DNA of 12,843 nt. It comes from Tritrichomonas foetus. Lineage: Eukaryota; Parabasalia; Tritrichomonadida; Tritrichomonadidae. The notes beneath the pieces are model-generated. The model had not been told where the DNA came from and did not search any database. It saw only the letters and a list, made by a program, of their open reading frames with translations. The stretch spans positions 36,442 through 49,284 of the forward strand of contig MLAK01000731.1 in assembly GCA_001839685.1 (NCBI GenBank). Reading direction: 5' to 3'. This document shows, piece after piece, positions 1-7,400 of the stretch. Both the position numbers and the translations under genes were made by a program. Position 1 is the stretch's first letter, and each line of letters opens with the position of its first letter.

Positions 1-1145
1 TCTTCTTTTCGTTTCTCTTCTTCTCTGAGTTTCTCTATGTCTTTAAGTCTATCTTCCTCTTTTTGGGCTTCCTCCAATTTTTTCTTTTCTTCTTCTTTCA
101 ATTTGAGTTCGTATGATTTTTTATGCAAATTTTCTAAGTTTGTTTCAGATATTTTATTTTCATCTTCATCTTCATTATCAAATGTGACATCAACTCCAAA
201 AGTGTGGGCAATAAAGCTATCAAAATTTTCTTCATCAGCTGGAGCTTCAATTTTTTGCTTTTCTCGAGTTTCTATTGAGACTATAGTACAATTGTCAAAT
301 TGAAATTCATATTTTCCATGAACCAAAAGATGAGCAAATCTTAAAATTGATTTTGAAAACTGGTTTTTGTTACGGAGGTATCTAAACGAATTCAAATTTT
401 GATTATCAATTCTGTTTCTGGGCATTTTGATAAATTCTTGTTGAATTTTCACAAGAGCTTCGTTTGGAATTACACAGCCAGAAGAAAACAATTCTCGAAA
501 TCCTTTGAACGTAACATTTTCATATTTAACATATTGTAATAATTCATAACTTTTAGAATTTTGATAGATTTTCAAAATCCAGTGAATTAAATAATCTTCA
601 TTGATTAAACATAAATTATTATTACTTAAAATCTGAGAAATAATTTTAATTGGTAACTGAATAAATTTTTTTGTTGTTGCAAAAATGTGAAAAAAAGAAG
701 CAAAAAAATAAAAATCATTTTCTGTAAAACCGTTTTGAGCAAAATCAAATTCACAACTTTCTAATAAATTATTTGCATGATCAAAAAAAGCGTTTGCATA
801 AAAAGCTGTTTTTTTCAATTTTGGTGAATCAAAAAAATCTGCTAAAAAAAGAATTTCTTTCCTATTGTTAAAATTGATTAATAAATTCTTTCCGTAAAAA
901 AAATCGATGACTTGCTGTATGTAATTGAGGGGCGATTTTGAATTGATTACAACATTTGTGATTGGCGTTTTCCCTTTTTCTTTTACGAGATTTGAGAATC
1001 GTTCAGAATGCATTCCTATGACTCGAAAATGACAACCGTAATGGTTCTCAAAGTTCTTTATTATTAAATCGGGCGGAACATTTCGCTGAATCAACTGAAG
1101 AACATGATGATTTGGTGGTGTTTTGAATTCCATTAATATTTTCAT
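1..1145 (-). CDS. BTB-like domain protein with C-terminal charged coiled coil (partial, 3' end off the window)
   Basis: I translated this minus-strand frame by hand. It stays open from the ATG at 1145 to the left edge, 381 codons with no stop. Residues about 36-125 look like a divergent BTB/POZ domain: an FRVIGMHSERFSNLV stretch fits the beta-strand plus 'HS..F' region. It is followed by VINS, then VIDFFYGKNLLI, which fits the usual '..FiYtg.l' helix, and by EILFLADFFDSPKLK, which fits the 'LA..f....L' helix. A helical middle region (about 130-250) could correspond to a BACK-like segment. An acidic run, NEDEDEN, lies near residue 325. From about residue 345 the protein becomes a Lys/Glu-rich coiled coil that continues past the edge. 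BTB domains usually mediate dimerisation or Cul3 adaptor contacts, but the partner here is unknown. The gene is divergent from the membrane-protein gene at 1190, with only 44 bases between start codons. The open frame is certain; the BTB assignment is by pattern and moderately sure. Confidence 0.75.
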   Translation of the reverse strand, partial: MKILMEFKTPPNHHVLQLIQRNVPPDLIIKNFENHYGCHFRVIGMHSERFSNLVKEKGKTPITNVVINSKSPLNYIQQVIDFFYGKNLLINFNNRKEILFLADFFDSPKLKKTAFYANAFFDHANNLLESCEFDFAQNGFTENDFYFFASFFHIFATTKKFIQLPIKIISQILSNNNLCLINEDYLIHWILKIYQNSKSYELLQYVKYENVTFKGFRELFSSGCVIPNEALVKIQQEFIKMPRNRIDNQNLNSFRYLRNKNQFSKSILRFAHLLVHGKYEFQFDNCTIVSIETREKQKIEAPADEENFDSFIAHTFGVDVTFDNEDEDENKISETNLENLHKKSYELKLKEEEKKKLEEAQKEEDRLKDIEKLREEEKRKE

Positions 1146-1146
1146 G

Positions 1147-1152
1147 TCACAT
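1147..1152 (-). other. Minimal start-stop upstream ORF (ATG TGA) before the BTB-like gene
   Basis: On the minus strand ATG is followed directly by TGA, then one C, then the true ATG at 1145. If transcription starts at the 1167 initiator, this start-stop element sits inside the leader. In other eukaryotes such elements can stall ribosomes and lower translation; a role here is only inferred. The same bases form an interrupted palindrome, CATGT-C-ACATG (1143-1153). Confidence 0.4.
1147..1152 (+). promoter_or_regulatory. Weak candidate initiator for the membrane-protein gene
   Basis: The plus strand has TCACAT with the +1 A at 1149, matching TCA-Py-A. It would give a leader of about 41 bases before the ATG at 1190, longer than usual, and would include the upstream ATG at 1151. 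I see no other TCA between here and 1190, so either this or an atypical start site is used. Confidence 0.25.
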
Positions 1153-1186
1153 GTCGTTAGAAAAAGTGAAGCAAACAACCCAATAA
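1151..1186 (+). other. Short in-frame upstream ORF (11 codons) before the membrane-protein gene
   Basis: ATG at 1151 opens 11 codons and ends in TAA at 1184-1186. It is in the same frame as the gene at 1190, so this TAA also marks the limit of the main ORF and forces its start to 1190 or later. A further ATG at 1186, in another frame, overlaps the main start. These matter only if transcription begins upstream of 1151. Confidence 0.35.
1164..1169 (-). promoter_or_regulatory. Candidate initiator (Inr) for the BTB-like gene
   Basis: The minus strand reads TCACTT followed by a T run. This fits the trichomonad initiator TCA(+1)Py(T/A), with the +1 A at 1167. That would give a 22-base 5' leader before the ATG at 1145, typical of the very short trichomonad leaders. 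The match is short and could be chance, but its spacing is right. Confidence 0.45.
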
Positions 1187-1189
1187 TGC

Positions 1190-2560
1190 ATGAAAAAGTT
1201 TTTAGAAAGGAAATATTTAGAAAAATTGGGAAAGATGAATGTTGCTGAAATTTTGAGAGTTGTTGGTATTGCTGTAGTTGCAATTGTTATACAATTCCAG
1301 ATAAAATACTACCTTCAGTCACAAAAACTCTTTCCTGAAGGTGTTGATCAATATTTTTATGAGAAAAAATCATTTTCTAATCGTAATAAAATTAATTTAC
1401 CCCTTGATCATCGAACTGTCCCTGATGAAAGGATTGAATGGGCTGAAAAATTTCTTAAAATTCCTGTCTGGTCTCGGGGATACATCAAATGCGGCTCACC
1501 TGAAGCTGAAATTGGTTGTTTTGAACTTTATCGTGCTGCTAAAGTTGTGGAACATTGGCATAAATATTCAATTAAAAATAAAACAAATGGTTTAGTTTTT
1601 GTCAATATTACAAATGAACCATTTCCAGACAGACTTTCAATGTTATATCATGGATTTCAAATAGCAGCATTTTCTAATCGTGCTCTGTATGTTGATAGAA
1701 ATAAATTCCTTCCAATCATTCTTCCAGACTCGATCAAACATTTTGAAGAAATTTTGTCTTTTTCCGACGATTTTTTGAAGATTCCTACTGATTATCAATT
1801 TGCTAGTCTTGAGTATGAAATGAGAAATCCAAACCTTACATTTTATGGCGCTTCTTATCCACAAGTTCTTTATACACATCATCCAATTGGTTCATATCTC
1901 TATGAAAATTATGGATTTCATTCTGCTTTTTACATTGGAAACTTTTTATTTGGGACATACAATATCCCAACTAATTCTAGCAATATTAACACAATTAATA
2001 ATCAAGACAATGCTTTCAATAATCAAATTATTAATGAAAATAACATTCAAAGTGTTCGAATGAATAGGAAGTGTGTTGTTGAAACTGATTTTGTGGTTGA
2101 GGGTTGGAAATTTAATCAAGAATTGAGGTTTTCTCATCCGTCTCATTTTTTGAAGGTTCTTGAACAATCTGGATTTAATGGAGATGAAGTAACTATTGTT
2201 ACAAACTCTCTTGATGATAACTTTACTGGATTTAATGATGTTCAACGAATAAATTATGCTGAAAATGGAAATGATGATTATGTTTGTGGTTTATATTCTT
2301 TAATATCTGCTAAGCACACAACTTTCACACTTGGATCAAGATTAGGATTCTGGGCAAGTGCACTTCTAGGTGGAAAATCCGGTTTTATTAATTCATATGT
2401 GAACATATTTGCTAATTTAACTTTTTCACAACAAGGAAGCCTTTTCCATATGGAATCACCACCAGATATGCGCGAAATATATCGGACAAACACATACTTT
2501 TACTCTTACAATTCCAATATCAAAGAAGGAGAGTTATACATTAAGAATCTCATATGGTAA
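1190..2560 (+). CDS. Type II membrane protein, putative fucosyltransferase-like (GT37-type motifs)
   Basis: 456 residues. A Lys/Arg-rich N-tail is followed by one hydrophobic segment at about residues 21-38, then a long soluble part. This is the layout of a Golgi or ER type II membrane enzyme with a luminal catalytic domain. The soluble part carries several N-X-S/T sequons (NKT, NIT, NLT, NSS, NFT, NLT), in keeping with a luminal face. PDRLSMLYHGFQIAAFSNRA followed by LYVDR, near residues 145-170, resembles motif I of GT37-type fucosyltransferases (an 'NRm..l..aF.yAlltdRvLlvd' pattern, with the nucleotide-sugar-binding Arg). LGSRLGFWASALLGGKSG near residues 380-397 resembles their motif III ('STFGyvAqgLGG'). 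An Asn-rich insert lies at about residues 260-290. A Met at residue 16 (nt 1235) is an alternative start. Both motifs and the topology point the same way, but overall similarity to known enzymes cannot be measured here; another glycosyltransferase family remains possible. Confidence 0.6.
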   Translation: MKKFLERKYLEKLGKMNVAEILRVVGIAVVAIVIQFQIKYYLQSQKLFPEGVDQYFYEKKSFSNRNKINLPLDHRTVPDERIEWAEKFLKIPVWSRGYIKCGSPEAEIGCFELYRAAKVVEHWHKYSIKNKTNGLVFVNITNEPFPDRLSMLYHGFQIAAFSNRALYVDRNKFLPIILPDSIKHFEEILSFSDDFLKIPTDYQFASLEYEMRNPNLTFYGASYPQVLYTHHPIGSYLYENYGFHSAFYIGNFLFGTYNIPTNSSNINTINNQDNAFNNQIINENNIQSVRMNRKCVVETDFVVEGWKFNQELRFSHPSHFLKVLEQSGFNGDEVTIVTNSLDDNFTGFNDVQRINYAENGNDDYVCGLYSLISAKHTTFTLGSRLGFWASALLGGKSGFINSYVNIFANLTFSQQGSLFHMESPPDMREIYRTNTYFYSYNSNIKEGELYIKNLIW

Positions 2561-2561
2561 A
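2558..2561 (+). terminator. Stop-overlapping TAAA polyadenylation signal
   Basis: The TAA stop of the membrane-protein gene is the first part of TAAA. In trichomonads the polyadenylation signal is UAAA, and it often includes the stop codon itself, which fits here. The spacer to 2806 that follows is AT-rich, contains a run of 12 T (2629-2640), and shows no gene. Confidence 0.5.
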
Positions 2562-2766
2562 TTTACAACCAATTGTTGAATGCTAATATAGTGTTAATAT
2601 AAAAATCTTTCTATCCAAACAACCACAATTTTTTTTTTTTCTGTATTTTATTTTTCTTCAGTAACTTTCATTTTATCTACAAATTGCAGTGAGTTTGCTA
2701 ATTAAAGGTTCATAAAAAAAAATATATTTTAATCAGGAAAATATAAAACTAACTTTAACAATAATC

Positions 2767-2772
2767 TTTATT
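2767..2772 (-). terminator. AATAAA-type polyadenylation signal of the propeller-like gene
   Basis: The minus strand reads AATAAA about 35 bases beyond the TGA stop at 2807-2809. It is the first TAAA-containing hexamer in the AT-rich 3' spacer and probably marks the 3' end of that transcript. Confidence 0.45.
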
Positions 2773-2806
2773 AAAATTAATATATAAAACGAATGAATTC
2801 TATTTT

Positions 2807-3880
2807 TCACACTTGTGCCTTCAGTGCAAGGTCAATCTGTCCTAACAGCTCGTAAATCGAATCACTTTTCTTGATGTATGCATCAAGGGATTTCTTCACT
2901 TCATTCACAATTATTCCATCTGTCAAATTCTGAGCAATTGGTGGCAAGACTGCCATTATTTCTTGTGATAAAGCCGGTCTTTCTTTCAGTGCTTCAAGAA
3001 TATTAATTACTTGACCAGCACTCTGTATGTTTAATTCAGCTTCCATCCCAGAAAGCTTTGTTGTTCTCATATCGTATAGTTGGTCTTCATACGCCATCAC
3101 GACTCTATGCCAGTTTGCGTTATTATCTCTTGCCCAAAGAACTCCCATCTCCCAACAAATTCCAGTGACGTTTTTTTCTTGGAGTGTGAAATCAGCTTCA
3201 TTATCGCCTATCCTTAAAATTCCACTGCTGTCGAGGTGTGCATAAAATTTCCTTGTGCAGGGGCACTGCAAGAGACAAACTGTGTTTTTGGCCCAGGACC
3301 TGAATATAGACTGTGGTCGTGAGTGATGACAAATACGAGTATTATGATAGGTGGTAAGGCCAAATTCTAATTGTCGATTCACGCCAATAAGATGGGTGAC
3401 GTAAAATTCGTGGAATTTATGTTTCTTCCATTCTGTGTTTGATGATCCGGTTTTTCTGACATAAAGTAAAGTCGAATCAGCCAATACTTTTAATTGGCTG
3501 GTCAGAAGACAAAATCTGACAGGTTTCGTAATTTCTGTATAGGTTTCTTTCGTTTCACACCTGAAATTGAGAAGGACGGCCCGAAATTCGTTCGTAATCG
3601 CGAGAATTTCATGAGAATGAATTGAAGCACAAATACAAGGAATACCAAGCGAAGAAGTCTTTGGTTGAGAGCTGGAATTTAATCCCGTGATAATTGCGTC
3701 TCCATCGGTGGTAAAAACACGAAGTTGGCGATTTGGCTCATCAAAGGAAAAATCGAGAATTTTATCGGTAAGATCAACTGAAAAAGGATATGGTTCACTT
3801 TTTCCATCTTTATCGAGTAGAAGAGTACGTTCTACTAAGTGAATGAAAATTTGATTGCCTGCTTTAACACTCTTCTTCAT
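2807..3880 (-). CDS. Conserved-looking beta-propeller-like protein of unknown function
   Basis: 357 residues counted from the ATG at 3880. The frame is open upstream to 3898, but the codon there is TTG, not ATG, so the first real Met is at 3880 (MKKSVKAGNQ). Stop TGA. The N-terminal 270 residues alternate short beta-like stretches and turns, for example ILDFSFDEPNRQLRVFTTDG, GIPCICASIHSHEILAIT, SGILRIGDNEADF and VTGICWEMGVLWARDN. This suggests a WD40-like or other beta-propeller without clear WD dipeptides. The last 90 residues are helical (VINILEALKE, EIMAVLPPIAQNL, VKKSLDAYIK, ELLGQIDLAL), which could bind a partner subunit. There is no signal peptide or membrane segment. Its DNA is visibly less AT-rich than the flanking genes, suggesting stronger codon constraint. 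A propeller-plus-helix layout is common in nuclear-pore, trafficking and ciliary complexes, but I do not recognise the family. Confidence 0.7.
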   Translation of the reverse strand: MKKSVKAGNQIFIHLVERTLLLDKDGKSEPYPFSVDLTDKILDFSFDEPNRQLRVFTTDGDAIITGLNSSSQPKTSSLGIPCICASIHSHEILAITNEFRAVLLNFRCETKETYTEITKPVRFCLLTSQLKVLADSTLLYVRKTGSSNTEWKKHKFHEFYVTHLIGVNRQLEFGLTTYHNTRICHHSRPQSIFRSWAKNTVCLLQCPCTRKFYAHLDSSGILRIGDNEADFTLQEKNVTGICWEMGVLWARDNNANWHRVVMAYEDQLYDMRTTKLSGMEAELNIQSAGQVINILEALKERPALSQEIMAVLPPIAQNLTDGIIVNEVKKSLDAYIKKSDSIYELLGQIDLALKAQV

Positions 3881-3908
3881 ATTTTGGATTTCTTTCAAAT
3901 CACTTTGG

Positions 3909-3922
3909 TCGAAAATTTTCGA
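3909..3922. repeat. 14-base perfect palindrome upstream of the propeller-like gene
   Basis: TCGAAAATTTTCGA is its own reverse complement and lies 29-42 bases upstream of the ATG at 3880. The position would suit a dimeric regulator site at the promoter, but AT-rich DNA produces short palindromes often. Confidence 0.35.
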
Positions 3923-3940
3923 TCTTTTTAAATAGTTATA

Positions 3941-3959
3941 TGGTCAAAGTACACGACCA
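3941..3959. repeat. Short inverted repeat TGGTC-N9-GACCA
   Basis: TGGTC at 3941-3945 pairs with GACCA at 3955-3959 across nine bases. A third TGGTC copy sits at 3906-3910, on the edge of the 14-base palindrome. The clustering of TGGTC within 60 bases upstream of a start codon hints at a binding site. Confidence 0.3.
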
Positions 3960-4445
3960 GCTAATTATTCAAATTCGCTACCTAATGACCATTTAAAAAT
4001 TCAAAAAATCATGGAATGTTTCTTGTTGAGATTATCAATGGTCTAAAATGCGCAAAATTGGTAATTTATTAATCCTAAAATAGATTTTTGTTCATATTAT
4101 CAAATTTTGAATCATATGTTTTCCAGATATTCGTTTTTTATTGATGAATCATGATTAAATATGGTTCAAAATATTCTTTCTTTAAAGATGCATTTTTAGC
4201 AGTCATATCTTTAAAGATCCTTAACTGAGTTTTTCGTTATTTATTCTCTCGAGAAGGATCATCAAATGATTCCCTTGAATGAGTTTTTCTATGTTTAATT
4301 GGTCTTCAATGAGATTTTGATAATAATATGAGGCATTCATTTTTCAATGCTTATTTGCACGCCTATCTGAACAAATACAAACTGAATATTACGAATCGAT
4401 TAAAAACGTTAAAATAATATTTTACCTAAATCAAGGTGAAATTTA

Positions 4446-7400
4446 ATGTTGAATCCGAGGGAGCCTCCTCGAACACTTGCTGCGATTTTTGAGCAGAGAA
4501 AAAATGGCTTTCTTGATTCACTTCAACATATATTACAAGCATCTGGATCTGATTTGTTCATCCAGCAAATGTTTGATAATCAATCTTCTGCTGTATTCGT
4601 TCCGGATCGAATCTGCGAAATTGTGCAGCATTATTTGTTTGACGACCGGGAAAAATACATTGAAGAGCTTTCAAAACGAATTCGTGCTTTTGAGGCCTGT
4701 TTTGGTCCAGCGCGTTTGAAAACTTTCGAAGAAATCGGAAATAATTTATTAAATAATATGGACAAAAAATATAACATAGATAATGCTGAACGATTGAAAT
4801 ATTTAAATATGTTAAATGATGAACTTAAAAAGATTAATAATGAAATTAGTACACAATCAAATAAAATATCTGGTGTAGAGAATTTAAATCCATTAAAATC
4901 TCAGCTTCAAAAAACTAAAACTTCAATAATTGATGTTAAAGATCCAATTTTTCAACATTTTCAAGATTTTTTAAATTTCTTACAAAAGTTGAGAAATGAC
5001 TCCAAAAATGTTACCAATAAATTCATTAATTCAACCAAATCTCAGAGGGAACAAGTCTCAATGAGTAACCAACTTCTAAAACAAACTAAACAAGAAATGG
5101 AAATGACAAAATCTTCAATTCATGAAACAATTCAAAAGAAAGACCAAGAAATCAATAAATTGAAATCTTCACTTGCTGAAATCAAATTAGAGTTGGATAA
5201 TTCAAACGCTGCTAATCGAGAATCATTAAATAAAAAAGAAAATGAAATAGAGTTATTAAAATCTGAATTCACTGTTCAATCCCAAAATTTGTCAACCATG
5301 AATTCTGAACTTGAAAGGAAATGTATTGATTCGGATTCACAAATAAGACTATTAAAGCAGCAGCTTGAAAATAAAAATCAACAAATCAGTTATCTCGAAG
5401 ATGAAAGAAGAACAATGAATGATCAATTTCAATCAACAATTCAACAAATTCGAGATCGAGATTTAGAAATTTCTAATTTGAGACATTCAATGTCACTTTT
5501 ACCAAATGAACTTGATTCCAATACAATGAAAAAACGAATTGAATTATTAGAATCAGATTTAGAATTTTCTAGATCAAAAGCTTTTGAAGTATCAAAGCTT
5601 CAAGGAGAAAAAGATGCACTTCAACAAACAAATCAAATGCTTGATGAAATTAATTCCTCATTAAAATCGAAAGTTAATGAACAAGAATTGGCTATTCATA
5701 CTTATCAAGAACAAGTCAAGAAAATGCAAACTGATTTCCTCAAAGTTCAAGATAATTTGCCAGAAACCAAAACATTAATCATGAAAATGCAACGACTAAT
5801 GACAAAGGTTCGGCAATTAGAAACGAAAATCGAATCTCAACAATCCATTATAGATGAAATGAAGGTTGAAAAGAAGGTCCTACATCAAAAATCCAATAAA
5901 TATCAAGAACAATTGAAAGATAAAAATCATACTATTCAGAAAATGAAAGAAAGCATTAATGAATCATTTGATTTAGACAAACAAAAAAGCAATGAACTTA
6001 CTCATCTTAAAAACAAAATGAATGAATATGAATCTGCCATGAAATTATTGGTTAAAAAAATGAAACAAAAAGAGGCACAGCATACAATTTTATTAAAAGA
6101 GAATAAAGAACTTAAGAATGAATTCAATGAAACAAAAGAAACATTAGATATAACAAAAACAACCTTATTAGATACTCAAAATGAACTAAGTATAATTCGA
6201 GAAGAACTTTCAGATAAAACATTAACTCTTGAAACTATTCAAGAGCGTTTGCGGGAATCGACTGAACAAGCTCGTGATTTGAGTACAGTTCAAACCAAAT
6301 TGGAACAACAAAATTCTCTTGTCAAAGCATGCGAAGATAGAAACACATTATTATTAAGTGAAATTAATTCACAAGAAGAAAAAATCAAATTATTAAATGA
6401 GAAAAATATCGAAGTTGATCAAGCGTTGAAAAAGATCAAACAAGAAAATCTTGCACTTGAAAAAAACAATGAAACATTATCAATGCTAAATAAAAAACAA
6501 GAAAGGGAACTTGAAGATGCACATACGAAAATTATTGATATGCATTCAAGATTGCTTCAATATGAAACAGATATGAATAGTAGCATTGATTCTATCAAGA
6601 ATCTCTCATTAGATAAAGATAGAGATAAAAATGAATTAAGATTGGTTCAATCTTATGTATCACAAGAGAGAGCGAAATATCGAAGTGATATTTCGAGTTT
6701 TCAGAAACAGATTTCTGAATTCATAGTCGAAAAAACGGATTTACAACACACTGTTGATCAACTTAACTTCGAATTGAAAACGATTCAGCATCTTCTTGAA
6801 TCAAAAGAAAACGAATTAAAATTCGAGCAAACCAAACATGAAGAAGATATTAGAAATGCACGCGAAATAGCATCCAAGCAATTAGATGAAAATAAGAAAT
6901 TAAAAGAAAAATTAAATGAGATTGAAGCAAAAAGTAAACAAATTTTAAATGAGTTCAACCATATTTTACCAACAGAATCATTTCATGATCTTCCAATGAA
7001 AATTGAGCAGTTTAGAGTTGAGCATCAAAAACAAATGAATTCAATAGCCAAAATTAAATCTTTATGTGGAGTTTCAAACCATGAAAAAGATTCAGACGTT
7101 GATAAATTTGTGATTAATTTGATGCAAGAAAATGATAACCTAATTGAAAAAAATAAACAAATTCAACAAATGTTAAATTGTTCAAATGATGAAGATATCC
7201 TTGATGAAATTTCCAAATTTAAAGCTGACAATTATAATTCAAAGAAAATCATAAATAGACTTCAAGAAATGTGTAATTCTGATGACGTTTTAAATGCTGT
7301 TGCTAGAATTCAAACGCAAAATGACGAATTTATTCAACAAAACGAACATATCAAAAGTTTTTTCCCTGAATTTAGCAAAGAAATGAATCAAGAAAATGGA

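Larger units (their letters stand above)
3881..4445 (+). other. Divergent intergenic region (no gene seen)
   Basis: This 565-base spacer separates two divergent start codons and must hold both promoters. I see no coding frame of note. It contains a 14-base palindrome, an inverted repeat, and two copies of tctttaaagat (4179-4189 and 4208-4218; the second is part of the palindrome atctttaaagat at 4207-4218). I find no convincing TCA-Py-(T/A) initiator within about 30 bases of either start. Confidence 0.5.

Noticed and set aside
37..303. Plus-strand ORF rich in Ser and Phe
   Set aside because: It is the antisense shadow of the Lys/Glu-rich coiled coil of the minus-strand BTB-like gene, whose frame is open through the whole region.
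1341..2493. Several ORFs of 70-100 codons in other frames over the membrane-protein gene
   Set aside because: They overlap a 456-codon frame with clear topology and motifs, and have no recognisable sequence of their own.
2629..2640. Run of 12 T as a terminator
   Set aside because: Homopolymer runs are common in AT-rich spacers, and the TAAA signal at the stop explains 3' processing better.
3027..3245. Plus-strand ORF opposite the propeller-like gene
   Set aside because: It is an antisense shadow with no domain-like features.
4179..4218. Two tctttaaagat copies as a regulatory pair
   Set aside because: They are short and AT-rich and lie over 200 bases from either start, so they are not convincing without comparative data.
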